Below, in pieces: positions 54,706 to 64,000 of a DNA stretch of 64,000 bases. The notes beneath the pieces are model-generated. The model was not told where the DNA came from. It was given only the letters and a program-made list of their open reading frames with translations, and ran no database searches. Every line of letters begins with the position of its first letter. The first letter of the stretch is position 1. Source of the DNA: Chitinophagaceae bacterium (GTDB lineage: Bacteria > Bacteroidota > Bacteroidia > Chitinophagales > Chitinophagaceae); assembly GCA_947455215.1 (NCBI GenBank), contig CANGNA010000005.1:1-64000 (forward strand), given 5' to 3'. The translations under genes and the position numbers were made by a program.

Positions 54706-56943
54706 TTACCTGCTTGCCGATGCCGGCCAGTTGCTGTTATCCGCACCCCACTTTTTATTCGGGTTAGGGCCCATAGCAAATTCAAGCACACCACCTTTCT
54801 GCATCTCGGCATGGGTAATGTACGTTTTGGAATAAGGCTTACCATTCAGCGTTACGCCTTGTATATACATATTGGCCTTGCTGTTATGCTTAGCCCTGAT
54901 GATCATTGTTTTGCCCGATGGCATTTTGATGCTCACCTCGTCAAATACTGTACTGCCAAACAGATATTCGCCATTGGCAGGGTTCGCCGGGAACATACCC
55001 ATCATGCTCCATACCGCCCAGGCGCTCATCTGCCCGCAATCTTCGTTACCCGAATAACCTTCCGGCTTGTCGTCATAGAGCGTTTCTATGATGGTGCGTA
55101 TCTTCTCCTGTGTCTTCCAGGGCTGACCGATAAAGTCGTACATATATGCAATATGGTGGCTTGGTTCATTGCCATGCGCATACTGGCCTATAAGCCCACT
55201 CACATCAGGCGGTGCGCTCGATCCGTTGATCTTGGAGCTAACGGTGAACAGCGAATCCAGCTTGTTGCCCAGTGCTTCGTTGCTGCCAAATGCTGTTGCC
55301 AGGCCGCGTACATCGTGCGGCACAAAGAAGGTATACTGCCAGGCATTACCTTCCTCATACATGGATGTTTCCCAGTCGGTAGAGGCCATGTATGGATCGA
55401 ATGGGGTCATCCAGGTACCATCTGCTTTCTTACCACGTATAAAGCCTGTTTGCTTATCAAACAATGCCTTCCACGAGTCTGCACGCTTCATAAACTGCGC
55501 ATAAGCATCCATTTTGCCCAGCTTCTTAGCTACCTGTGCTATACACCAGTCGTCGTAAGCATATTCTACTGTAAGGGTCACATTGTGACCACCTTTATCT
55601 GCAGGTATGTAACCATACTTCATGTATTCTGGGGTACTGCGTTGCTTCTGGTTGGCGCTCGCTATCATTGCGTCAAACACATGTTCCGCATCTAGTCCCT
55701 TAGTGTCTTTCAACACCGCATCGGCCAGCACCGGCACAGCATGATAGCCGCTCATACAGTTGGTCTCAAACGTGCTGAGGTCCCATACCGGCAGCAGGCC
55801 ATTCTCATCGTAAAAGGCCAGCATACTGTTCAGTATATCTATGTTACGCTCAGGCTGTGTGATGGTAAGCAGTGGATTAAGTCCGCGGAAGGTATCCCAC
55901 AGAGAGAATACCGTGTAACGGTGACCCTTCTTCATCCTATGTACAACACCCTTGGCATTCTTATAAAAGCCGTCAGCATCAGAATACAATACAGGTGCCA
56001 TACAAGTGTGGTACAACGCAGTGTAGAAGACACGCTTGGCCTTTTCGTCCATCGTCTTCACCTGTATCTTCTCCATCTCATGCTCCCACTTCATCTCGGC
56101 CTTCTTCCTCACGTCTTCAAAGTTCCAGCCCTTTATTTCCTTCATGTTCTCCAGCGCCTTCTCATAGCTTACGGACGATAGCGCCACTTTCATCATTAGC
56201 GGTTGGCCATTCATGTCAGCAAACTCCAGTTCGCCGTTGTACTCTTTGCCGTTCTCATCCTCTATGGCCACTTGTTTGTGGGTCACACTATTGAACAGGT
56301 AGAATTTTTTGATAGGCCTGTTCACGCGTGCCGCAAAATATACCTGTTGCACATTGGCCCAGCCATAAGAATACCTGTAACCAACAATGGTAGAATCATC
56401 TATTTTGATGATGCGCGTCTTTACTGTGCTGTCCCAGTTAATAGAATAATTGAGCTGGAAACGCACGAACGGCGTGCTGCCCTTCGGGAATTCATACCTG
56501 TGGAAGCCCACACGCTCCGTTGTGGTCAAGGCTACATTAACACCGTTATCCAACCCTACACTGTAAAACCCTGCCGAGGCATGCTCATTCTTATGGCTGT
56601 ACGGTATCTTAAAGAATTGTCCGGTATCAGGTATCAGGCTGGTGTGCGGCATTACCGATATGTCTGTCCAGTCGCCGCAGCCGGTACCACTCAGGTGCAT
56701 ATGGCTGAAGCCCGCTATTGCAGGGCTGCTGTAGTTATAGCCGCTGCACCAGTCCCATCCCTGGTCGCCATTATCCGGACTCAGCTGCACCATACCAAAA
56801 GGCACCGTAGCACCCGGATAGGTGTGACCATGTCCGCCGGTACCTATCATCGGGTCTATATATTTAGTTAGATTTTGTGCATTCACCTGCTGCGCGGCAG
56901 CCACAGCCAGCAAAAGGCCCGCTGTTTTAAGATACTTCACCAT
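54706..56943 (-). CDS. GH92 family alpha-mannosidase
   Basis: A 745-residue exported glycoside hydrolase of family GH92, Ca-dependent exo-alpha-mannosidases active on N-glycans and yeast mannan. A signal peptide (about 1-22) leads to the N-terminal beta-sandwich (KYIDPMIGTGGHGHTYPGA, then GFSHMHLSGTGCGD) and the alpha/alpha-barrel with the GH92 signature GNEDCGQMSAW near residue 640, which holds the general acid Glu. Length is normal. Unusually for GH92, no SusC/SusD pair or other glycosidase adjoins it. It lies in the opposite direction to the receptor cluster, so no joint function is implied. Confidence 0.93.
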   Translation of the reverse strand: MVKYLKTAGLLLAVAAAQQVNAQNLTKYIDPMIGTGGHGHTYPGATVPFGMVQLSPDNGDQGWDWCSGYNYSSPAIAGFSHMHLSGTGCGDWTDISVMPHTSLIPDTGQFFKIPYSHKNEHASAGFYSVGLDNGVNVALTTTERVGFHRYEFPKGSTPFVRFQLNYSINWDSTVKTRIIKIDDSTIVGYRYSYGWANVQQVYFAARVNRPIKKFYLFNSVTHKQVAIEDENGKEYNGELEFADMNGQPLMMKVALSSVSYEKALENMKEIKGWNFEDVRKKAEMKWEHEMEKIQVKTMDEKAKRVFYTALYHTCMAPVLYSDADGFYKNAKGVVHRMKKGHRYTVFSLWDTFRGLNPLLTITQPERNIDILNSMLAFYDENGLLPVWDLSTFETNCMSGYHAVPVLADAVLKDTKGLDAEHVFDAMIASANQKQRSTPEYMKYGYIPADKGGHNVTLTVEYAYDDWCIAQVAKKLGKMDAYAQFMKRADSWKALFDKQTGFIRGKKADGTWMTPFDPYMASTDWETSMYEEGNAWQYTFFVPHDVRGLATAFGSNEALGNKLDSLFTVSSKINGSSAPPDVSGLIGQYAHGNEPSHHIAYMYDFIGQPWKTQEKIRTIIETLYDDKPEGYSGNEDCGQMSAWAVWSMMGMFPANPANGEYLFGSTVFDEVSIKMPSGKTMIIRAKHNSKANMYIQGVTLNGKPYSKTYITHAEMQKGGVLEFAMGPNPNKKWGADNSNWPASASR

Positions 56944-56991
56944 AGACGTTTAATATAAGTGCAAGATATTTCACATTTGTTGCATTCATAC

Positions 56992-57021
56992 AGAACTACA
57001 GCCTTAGCTGTAACAAGTTCT
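56992..57021. promoter_or_regulatory. Palindrome upstream of the GH92 gene
   Basis: Two nested inverted repeats, AGAAC at 56992-56996 with GTTCT at 57017-57021 and TACAGC at 56997-57002 with GCTGTA at 57007-57012, centre about 63 nt before the GH92 ATG. The layout suits a regulator binding site or a leader hairpin; no consensus is recognised. Confidence 0.35.
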
Positions 57022-57109
57022 ACAAGAATATTACACAATGTATTAATTGTTGAATATTAAAACTATAACCGACAGTTAATATTTTTCGGGTGAGCAGTTT
57101 TTATCCTCA

Positions 57110-57134
57110 CTTGCTATCGTTTCACGATCGCAAG
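57110..57134 (-). terminator. Hairpin after holB, possible terminator
   Basis: CTTGCTATCGT (57110-57120) is complementary to the segment ending 57134 (ACGATCGCAAG) with one mismatch and a 3-nt loop. It lies 40 nt past the holB stop on the minus strand. The following T-run is weak, so the call is tentative. Confidence 0.4.
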
Positions 57135-57173
57135 ATGATTCTGTTACCCCGAACTGTTTCTGTTCACTCCCTC

Positions 57174-58313
57174 TTACACGCCTTCCGGCAGTGTCCTGCC
57201 CGATATGATGTACTGCATGCGTATGGCCAAGGCCATCAGCTGGCTTTTGGAATGGGCGTTGCGCTCTATGTAATACATCGTGTCTGTAAGCGTCTTCACC
57301 AGGTCGTTGAATGCCTCGAAGCTGGTCTTGGTGCCGGCCAGCTTTCGTACAAACTGCGCTTCGGCGTCTGGTAACGACAAAGGCGCTTCAGGCACATAAC
57401 GCGCCCTTATCGTCTGCTCTATCAGTTGTATGATGTAATGCAGGAAATTCTTTTGTGGTTCACGCCCCATCTTCGACCAATCGTCGGCAAACTTTACCAG
57501 CAGCAGGCCATTATTGGTGAACAGCGAATTGAACAAGTCCTTCACCGCAGGGAACAGGTCGTTCTCGGTATTGGCGGCTATGCGCAGCGCCTCTGTATAG
57601 CTGCCCATGGCCATGTGCGATACCTGTGCCGCCCTTGTCGGGTCGGTAACAGAATAATAGGTAAGCGCCTGGGCTATATCTGCAGGTGGTATCGGCGCCA
57701 GCCTTACCGTTTGCGTCCGCGACAGTATGGTAGGCAGTATATCATCGGTGTTCTCTGCAATGAAGATCATCACCGTATCTTTAGGAGGCTCCTCTATCAG
57801 TTTCAGCAATATGTTACCTTCCTTGCCTAAGTACTCAGGCCGCCAGATCAGCTGTATCTTCCTGCCGCCCTCGTAAGATTTCAGGTTCAGTGTATCTATT
57901 ATCTCGCGGCACTCATCGGCCGTGATATTACCCTGCTTGTTTTCTGCGTTGATGAACTGCAGCCAGTCGTAAGTAGAATTGTAGGGATTAGCCTTGATGA
58001 ACTCGCGAAACTGCTGTATGTATTGCTTACTCATGCCCTTTACACCTGCCTTGGGTGGTATGGTAGGGAAGGTCATATGCAGGTCGGCATGCTCCAGGCG
58101 CGATGCCTTGCTGCAATTCACACACTTGCCGCACGAGTCAGTACCCGATTTCTCAGTACAGAAAATGAACTGTGACAATGCCAGTGCCAGCGGCAACCCA
58201 CCCACACCCTCAGCACCCACCAGCAGCAACGCATGCGGGAACACATTGTTGTGCCACATCTTCATCAAACCCTCTTTGGCAGCATGCTGCCCTACTACAT
58301 CTTTAAATTGCAT
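57174..58313 (-). CDS. holB: DNA polymerase III subunit delta'
   Basis: A 379-residue clamp-loader subunit, the delta' wrench of the DNA polymerase III holoenzyme. The AAA+-like N-terminal domain has a degenerate P-loop (GAEGVGGLPL, no Lys), as usual for delta', a Zn-binding Cys set (CTEKSG..CGKCVNC..ASRLEHAD) and the LLKLIEEPPKDTVMIF segment before the sensor helix. Middle and C-terminal helical domains follow. Length is normal. No clear operon partner. Confidence 0.9.
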   Translation of the reverse strand: MQFKDVVGQHAAKEGLMKMWHNNVFPHALLLVGAEGVGGLPLALALSQFIFCTEKSGTDSCGKCVNCSKASRLEHADLHMTFPTIPPKAGVKGMSKQYIQQFREFIKANPYNSTYDWLQFINAENKQGNITADECREIIDTLNLKSYEGGRKIQLIWRPEYLGKEGNILLKLIEEPPKDTVMIFIAENTDDILPTILSRTQTVRLAPIPPADIAQALTYYSVTDPTRAAQVSHMAMGSYTEALRIAANTENDLFPAVKDLFNSLFTNNGLLLVKFADDWSKMGREPQKNFLHYIIQLIEQTIRARYVPEAPLSLPDAEAQFVRKLAGTKTSFEAFNDLVKTLTDTMYYIERNAHSKSQLMALAIRMQYIISGRTLPEGV

Positions 58314-58396
58314 GAGGGGGTAAAAATACGAAATTGTGCGGTTGCCATCTTATAAAACCGGCTGCTATGGTTAACATAAAAAAATAGTATAAAAAC

Positions 58397-59662
58397 TTAT
58401 TTCATCACCACCTGCAGCGTTTTCCTCGTCTCCTGCTTCAGCAATATCTGCCGGCCGGCGGTCAGCTTGTCTGTTACTTCGGGCGTGTAGTGGCGAACAG
58501 TGAGCAGGCTCACATTCTCGTTGCTCAGTACTTTATAGTCGTGGCTCAGCTCTTCGGTAAGCGCACGTATCTTATCTACCCTGTTGTCTATACTGGCCAC
58601 AAAGCTGATAGCTGCATTCTGTATCAGGTTCACCTTCACTTTATGGCGATGGAATAAGGCATACAGCTTACTCAGATTATCCTCGGTAATAAAAGAAAAG
58701 TCTCGCGATGTTACCTGCAGCAGCACCTGGTTGTCCTTCAGCACTATCAGCGGGGGATATTGCGCGTCGTTCACCTCAGCCTTTATCACAGTGCCCGGCA
58801 ACGTTGGGTCCAGGAAACACTTTACATATAGCGGTATATTGTTGTTCTGTAAGGGCTTTATGGTCTTGGGGTGAATGATCTGTGCGCCGTAAAAGGCCAT
58901 CTCTATCACCTCGTTATAAGAGAGCTCTGCTATTTTCACCGTGTCGCTGAATAGCTTGGGGTCAGCATTCAGAAAGCCCGGCACGTCCTTCCATATTGTC
59001 ACCGACTCCAGTTGCAGCATGGCAGCCAGTATCGCAGCCGTATAGTCCGATCCTTCCCTGCCCAGCGTTACCGATAATCCCTGTATCGTCGATCCTATAA
59101 AACCCTGGGTCACTATGGTCTTCCCTGTCTTCATCTTCCGGCCTATCACCGCCTGCACCTGCTGCTTGCTCAAAGCCCAGTCCACAGCTGCATCTCGGTA
59201 GGTATCATCTGTCCTTATAACAGTGCGCGCGTCTACCCATTCGCTGTTCAGGCCTACCTGCTCCAGGTAATGTGCAAACATCACCGTCGATAGTATCTCG
59301 CCCAGGCACACTACCTGGTCATAGCTCATATCATACTTGTGCCTGTCCGATAATTTGATGTTCCTGTTCAGTTCAGCAAAGTAACGGCTCAGTGCTGCTA
59401 CTGCCTTTATGTATTGCGCATTATCCAACAGCTCGCGCGCATAGTCCATATGCTCCAGTTCCAGGGTTTCGGCCAGGCGGGTGGCTTCAGCCAGGTTGCC
59501 GGCGCAAGCACTGTCTACTATACGCTCCAGCGCATTAGTGGTCTTGCCCAGTGCCGATATTACCAACAGTACAGGCCTTTGCTGGCCGGTAACTATCGGC
59601 AACAGGGCTTTCATTCTCTCAGGGGTGGCTATGGAGGCACCACCAAATTTGTAAACGCGCAT
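58397..59662 (-). CDS. lysC: Aspartate kinase
   Basis: A 421-residue monofunctional aspartokinase, first step of the aspartate family (Lys, Thr, Met, diaminopimelate). The kinase opens with KFGGAS, has VTLGREGSDYTA-type and DVPGFLNADPKL segments, and C-terminal ACT domains (about 300-420, containing INLIQNAAISF). Length is typical. It could be the Thr-branch enzyme; the isozyme cannot be told by eye. It lies 83 nt past holB on the same strand. The frame starts at ATG 59662 with normal spacing. Confidence 0.9.
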   Translation of the reverse strand: MRVYKFGGASIATPERMKALLPIVTGQQRPVLLVISALGKTTNALERIVDSACAGNLAEATRLAETLELEHMDYARELLDNAQYIKAVAALSRYFAELNRNIKLSDRHKYDMSYDQVVCLGEILSTVMFAHYLEQVGLNSEWVDARTVIRTDDTYRDAAVDWALSKQQVQAVIGRKMKTGKTIVTQGFIGSTIQGLSVTLGREGSDYTAAILAAMLQLESVTIWKDVPGFLNADPKLFSDTVKIAELSYNEVIEMAFYGAQIIHPKTIKPLQNNNIPLYVKCFLDPTLPGTVIKAEVNDAQYPPLIVLKDNQVLLQVTSRDFSFITEDNLSKLYALFHRHKVKVNLIQNAAISFVASIDNRVDKIRALTEELSHDYKVLSNENVSLLTVRHYTPEVTDKLTAGRQILLKQETRKTLQVVMK

Positions 59663-59728
59663 GGCGAATATGGTATATGTGTAGCTGCGAAATTAAAGGG
59701 TAAATGCTTACTATGCGCAGTCCGCTTA

Positions 59729-60448
59729 CTAGTGGTCCAGTATCCCGTTATGCATACTTATTGCTTTATGCAATTTTAACTGCATCCTCAGCCCACGCGT
59801 GCCCAGGCAGGCCCAACCGGAAAAAGCCCCGCCAAACATAGTCACCAACCCAATGCCCGCCCTCGGGTCCTTAGTATTTACTGACGCGGCCAAAACAATG
59901 CCTCCGAGCGCCACAGCCAGGCTGGAATAACCCCAGATACGACCCACCTTTCTTCCATGCTCATATTGCAAAATATATTTGTAAGCCGGTTCATCGGTCT
60001 TGATCAGCGATTTTACATTATTATAATTCAATAGCATCAAGGCCGGCGACGATGACCCCTGTAAAAATATCTTGGAACTTGTCCGTGTCGATGTATGGAA
60101 CCCACCGGGAGCACCGCCCATCGCAGGAGTATATTGTGTGCTTGTTGTGGTAAAGGTCATGTTGTATATATTGATATCTCCATTCATCACTTTCTCAGCA
60201 AGAAAATCTTTGTACCTCAGGAAACTGTCGGTACCGTCACAATAGGCCACCACTTCCTTTAGGGGTATCTTCTTATCATCAGCGACCATGTTTTTTCGCT
60301 CTTTATACAGTTGAGCCGGATACACAACGCTACCATCACTTGTCTTTACATATCGCACGCCTTTGTGGCTTACCGGCATACCCAGCCGTGGAATGTTACA
60401 AGAAGTTACCAACAAACAAAAAAGTAATAGAGACAACAGAGTTTTCAT
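59729..60448 (-). CDS. Hypothetical lipoprotein
   Basis: A 239-residue lipoprotein: signal peptide with lipobox LVTSCNIP (Cys17). The mature part opens MPVSHKGVRYVKTSDGSVVYP and has a Ser/Thr-rich middle (FTTTSTQYTPAMGG). One membrane-like stretch occurs near 178-200 (SLAVALGGIVLAASV), with a second weaker one after it. No family recognised. It diverges from nothing and lies between aspartate kinase and cspA on the same strand. Confidence 0.7.
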   Translation of the reverse strand: MKTLLSLLLFCLLVTSCNIPRLGMPVSHKGVRYVKTSDGSVVYPAQLYKERKNMVADDKKIPLKEVVAYCDGTDSFLRYKDFLAEKVMNGDINIYNMTFTTTSTQYTPAMGGAPGGFHTSTRTSSKIFLQGSSSPALMLLNYNNVKSLIKTDEPAYKYILQYEHGRKVGRIWGYSSLAVALGGIVLAASVNTKDPRAGIGLVTMFGGAFSGWACLGTRGLRMQLKLHKAISMHNGILDH

Positions 60449-60490
60449 AAGATCTTTAATTTTTCACATAATAGTAAGAATATTATTATA

Positions 60491-60520
60491 AAAAAAGATC
60501 CCGGCACAGGGCCGGGATCT
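60491..60520 (-). terminator. Intrinsic terminator after cspA
   Basis: A 10-bp stem (AGATCCCGGC at 60496-60505 with GCCGGGATCT at 60511-60520) has a 5-nt loop and, on the minus strand, a following T-run. It ends the cspA transcript. Confidence 0.88.
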
Positions 60521-60544
60521 CTTCAACGGATCTCTTGAATATGA

Positions 60545-60736
60545 TTAGATAACTTTTACATTAACTGCATTCAAACCTTTTTTTCCGTTCTGAACATCGT
60601 AAGAAACCCTGTTGTTCTCACGGATCTCATCAATAAGACCTGAAACGTGAACAAAGATGTCCTGTCCGCCATCATTTGGCTTGATAAAACCAAAACCCTT
60701 GGTCTCATTGAAGAATTTTACTGTACCTTCTTGCAT
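60545..60736 (-). CDS. Cold-shock domain protein (CspA family)
   Basis: 63 residues from the ATG at 60736 (MQEGTVKFFN); an ATG 33 nt upstream adds a leader with no family match. The OB-fold has RNP1 KGFGFI at 13-18 and RNP2 DIFVHV at 26-31. It binds single-stranded RNA/DNA and melts mRNA structure, in the cold or constitutively. It has its own consensus promoter, a short leader and a terminator, so it is a single-gene unit, divergent from groES. Confidence 0.93.
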   Translation of the reverse strand: MQEGTVKFFNETKGFGFIKPNDGGQDIFVHVSGLIDEIRENNRVSYDVQNGKKGLNAVNVKVI

Positions 60737-60766
60737 TGTAATTAAAATAAATTGTTTAATAAAGGA

Positions 60767-60798
60767 CAAACATATTGATAAAAAATCATCCGGTCAAA
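60767..60798 (-). promoter_or_regulatory. Consensus Bacteroidota promoter of cspA
   Basis: On the minus strand TTTG (60795-60798) and TATGTTTG (60767-60774) are spaced by 20 nt, an exact match to the primary-sigma consensus TTTG-N19-21-TAnnTTTG. Transcription would start near 60760, giving a leader of about 24 nt. Confidence 0.75.
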
Positions 60799-60844
60799 AA
60801 TATTTTAATACCTTATCGTTATTTCTTGTAGAATTTGTTTCCTC

Positions 60845-60861
60845 TGTCAGCCATGTCTGCC
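60845..60861 (+). promoter_or_regulatory. Tandem TGTCNGCC sites upstream of groES
   Basis: TGTCAGCC (60845-60852) and TGTCTGCC (60854-60861) repeat with a 9-bp period about 110-125 bp before the sigma54-like box. That is the distance expected for an enhancer-binding activator. Seen directly; role inferred. Confidence 0.35.
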
Positions 60862-60968
60862 AAAATATCATTAGCATATTACCTTATACATCTAAGGGTA
60901 GCTACTCTATTTGCCCAGAATGACATACATCTCACCCGCTTACTGCAAAAATGACCGAAAACAACGGC

Positions 60969-60984
60969 TGGCATAGAAACTGAT
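60969..60984 (+). promoter_or_regulatory. Sigma54-like promoter candidate for groES
   Basis: TGGCATAGAAACTGAT places GG and a GA dinucleotide (expected GC) 10 nt apart, close to the -24/-12 consensus TGGCAC-N5-TTGC. It lies about 47 nt before the groES ATG. No CIRCE repeat and no TAnnTTTG box are seen here. Tentative. Confidence 0.35.
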
Positions 60985-61030
60985 ACGGTACAGGTACAAA
61001 TTTGTCTTAAACAATTAAAATCTATAGAAA

Positions 61031-61318
61031 ATGGCTAAGAACAACTCCGTTAACATCACTCCATTGCACGACAGGGTTATTGTAAGATCCGCACCTGCTG
61101 AAGAAAAAACTGCCGGTGGTATCATTATTCCTGACACCGCGAAAGAAAAACCACAGCGCGGAACTGTTGTAGCTGCAGGCCCTGGCAAAAAAGACGAGCC
61201 AATGACCGTAAAGGCCGGCGACACCGTATTGTATGGCAAATATGCAGGCACAGAGATCAGCCTGGAAGGTAACGACTACCTGATCATGCGTGAAAGCGAT
61301 ATTCTGGCCGTTATCTGA
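61031..61318 (+). CDS. groES: Co-chaperonin GroES
   Basis: A 95-residue 10-kDa chaperonin lid. It has the family motifs PLHDRVIVR, the mobile loop [18 protein letters not shown] (about 25-45), GTVVAAGPG and the DDYLIM-like C-terminus ([15 protein letters not shown]). Caps GroEL rings in the cytoplasm. It lies 115 nt before groEL in the usual order. Confidence 0.98.
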   Translation: MAKNNSVNITPLHDRVIVRSAPAEEKTAGGIIIPDTAKEKPQRGTVVAAGPGKKDEPMTVKAGDTVLYGKYAGTEISLEGNDYLIMRESDILAVI

Positions 61319-61345
61319 TCAATTTGACCATGAGACAATTAGCCG

Positions 61346-61409
61346 ATTCGGCAATTGCTCATACGATTCAATTATCCAACTTAAAACATTCATTGGCAAA
61401 TTGCCGAAT
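61346..61409. repeat. Inverted repeat in the groES-groEL gap
   Basis: ATTCGGCAATTGC (61346-61358) is complementary to the segment at 61396-61409 (GCAAATTGCCGAAT) with one bulge, spaced by 37 nt. Related CAATTTG/CCGA words fill the gap. It may be a processing or stability hairpin of the bicistronic mRNA. Confidence 0.5.
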
Positions 61410-61412
61410 TGA

Positions 61413-63071
<1,659 letters not shown>

Positions 63072-63120
63072 TCTAAGTCAAAACTCAAAAGTGAGAAGTA
63101 CAACTGCTCGCTTGAACATA

Positions 63121-63156
63121 AAAAGTAAAGCGCCTCACAAGGGCGCTTTACTTTTT
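63121..63156 (+). terminator. Intrinsic terminator after groEL
   Basis: A 14-bp stem (AAAAGTAAAGCGCC at 63121-63134 with its complement at 63142-63155) has a 7-nt loop and ends in a T-run. It closes the groES-groEL unit. Confidence 0.9.
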
Positions 63157-63378
63157 ATCTCACTATACAGTTCGTGTAATTATACCACATCTGGACGTAT
63201 TCGTTTTCTATTCTCACATAGTGTCACACTGAGCTTAGTTTACCCTGAGCTTGCCGAAGGGTCGAAGTGCGGCACGGTCATGAGCTCTGTCATGGCAGGG
63301 AACAAAGCAATCTCGCGTCCGGATTTTTATCCAACTTTCTTTGGCACAAGAGTTCGCTATCTTATCATACGCTTTACC
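63157..63378. other. Intergenic region holding a REP-like element
   Basis: The 222 bases between the groEL terminator and the stop of the last gene contain the palindromic REP-like element at 63221-63275 and no supported gene. A plus-strand frame that runs through it from groEL's alternative frame is a shadow. Confidence 0.5.
63221..63275. repeat. REP-like extragenic palindromic element
   Basis: The 55-nt stretch carries two direct CTGAGCTT words, an inner hairpin ACCCT (63242-63246)/AGGGT (63258-63262) around GAGCTTGCCGA, and outer complementary ends (GTG...CAC, CACT/AGTG). Similar CACTGAGCTTG-CGAAG words occur as repeated intergenic palindromes in many bacterial genomes. I have only one copy here, so the repeat nature is from memory. 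Confidence 0.5.
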
Positions 63379-64000
63379 CTACCTCACCACAACAACCTTC
63401 TCAGTAAATTGCTGCCCGCCCGATGTAGCACTAACAAAATACAATCCTGGTGCTACATCCATGTTCAGTTGCTCACGCCTGTTTGTCCACGAGGTCCATT
63501 CCCTGATCGTCTTACCCGTCATATCCGTAACACTATAGCGCACCTGCTGATCAACCGGAGCAGACAACACTATACTGAATGCACCATTGTTGGGATTAGG
63601 CTGTGCCGTCAATACCATCTGTACGGCAGATATATTGATGATCGCCGTAGGCACATTATAATAGGTCTTCTGCATACAGCCATGGTGTGTGGTCATCACC
63701 CAGTAGTACTTACCCGCATAGTCAGGCGACGGCTCATAATAACTCTGATTGGTCTCACCGGCCAGCAGCATAGAATCCAATGTTATGGCATCATCATACC
63801 CCCACTGGTAGTGGTCTTCATTATTAGCCTCACATACAAAATCATCTTCAAAACGCGTCACCGACGGATGCTCATTCTCCGCTCCGGTCACATATACCGC
63901 AAAAGAATCGCGCAACGCGCAGCCCGATGATGTCTGCGTATTCTGCAGGTATACCCAGCCAAGGCCGGCTGTTGTAAAATTCACCAGGCAATACTGGTGG
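63379..64000 (-). CDS. T9SS type A cargo, C-terminal fragment (5' end outside window)
   Basis: The frame is open to the end of the window on the minus strand, so only the last ~207 codons are seen; a GTG at 63984 is not the true start. The visible part is an Ig-like or PKD-like region (SCALRDSFAVYVTGAENEH, then a YYWVMTTHHGCMQK stretch) followed by the T9SS type A sorting domain: AQPNPNNGAFSIVLS, VRYSVTDMTGKTIREW, LDVAPGLYFV-like and the ending GQQFTEKVVVVR. Expected to be exported by the T9SS and processed by PorU. Function of the missing part unknown. Confidence 0.85.
   Translation of the reverse strand, partial: HQYCLVNFTTAGLGWVYLQNTQTSSGCALRDSFAVYVTGAENEHPSVTRFEDDFVCEANNEDHYQWGYDDAITLDSMLLAGETNQSYYEPSPDYAGKYYWVMTTHHGCMQKTYYNVPTAIINISAVQMVLTAQPNPNNGAFSIVLSAPVDQQVRYSVTDMTGKTIREWTSWTNRREQLNMDVAPGLYFVSATSGGQQFTEKVVVVR

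Noticed and set aside
60737-61030. CIRCE (HrcA) operator before groES
   Set aside because: I looked for the TTAGCACTC-N9-GAGTGCTAA repeat and did not find it.
63072-63930. Long plus-strand frame running from inside groEL into the last gene region
   Set aside because: It overlaps groEL, a terminator and the minus-strand T9SS cargo in another frame, with no motif; a shadow.

Overview
The window comes from a Bacteroidota genome, most likely a Chitinophagaceae-like gliding or T9SS-secreting bacterium. Evidence for this: T9SS genes gldJ, porU and porV in the conserved gldJ/porU/porV neighbourhood; several exported proteins with T9SS sorting domains; a type III glutamine synthetase; DUF4249 and OstA-like proteins; a LytS/LytTR pair; and a TTTG-N20-TATGTTTG promoter of the Bacteroidota sigma type before cspA. 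I found no tRNA, rRNA, insertion sequence, prophage or CRISPR array; it reads as an ordinary chromosomal segment.

Layout, left to right. 1-6303 (-): the first 2101 codons of a giant secreted protein made of Ig/PKD-like repeats; its stop codon lies outside the window. 6.6-16.4 kb: pccB, murF and gldJ (-), diverging from porU and porV (+), the T9SS core locus. 16.6-23.4 kb: an S46 dipeptidyl peptidase (-), a beta-propeller-like T9SS type B cargo, a small ferredoxin-fold protein and two GT4 glycosyltransferases (+). 23.4-27.3 kb (-): a CBM-like exported protein, a DUF4159 protein, rsmE, an ECF sigma factor and a GT28-like glycosyltransferase. 27.4-35.4 kb: small lipoprotein, alpha/beta hydrolase, CBS protein, DUF3109 protein, TPR protein, phosphopantetheinyl transferase, glnN, a 54-aa lipoprotein and a diheme cytochrome c. 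35.6-40.3 kb: an orphan PAS histidine kinase, then a two-gene operon of a PLP aminotransferase and an unusual FAD-monooxygenase/DsbA fusion. 40.5-48 kb: OstA-like and MlaD-like envelope lipid-transport proteins, a His/Tyr-rich exported protein, GT2, DUF4846, M23 peptidase, an RlmK-like methyltransferase and a small beta-helix-like protein. 48.3-54.7 kb: TonB receptor, DUF4249 lipoprotein, LytS kinase, LytTR regulator and a CBM9-like lipoprotein, apparently one uptake and signalling unit. 54.7-64 kb: GH92 mannosidase, holB, aspartate kinase, lipoprotein, cspA, groES-groEL and the C-terminal part of another T9SS cargo.

The genes share a cell-envelope theme. GldJ, PorU and PorV belong to the machinery that would export and anchor the T9SS cargoes seen here; the giant repeat protein is probably also a client, but its C-terminus is outside the window. 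The most unusual items are (i) the giant adhesin-like protein, in which ten of eleven consecutive ~80-aa repeats carry a C-x4-C insertion, behind a CBM-like N-terminal module; (ii) the FAD monooxygenase fused to a DsbA/YjbH-like module, overlapping an aminotransferase by 4 bp; (iii) the TonB receptor/LytST unit, whose kinase has a His/Met-rich external loop; and (iv) regulatory structures before the ECF sigma gene and groES. All functional statements rest on motif recognition by eye; no database search was run.
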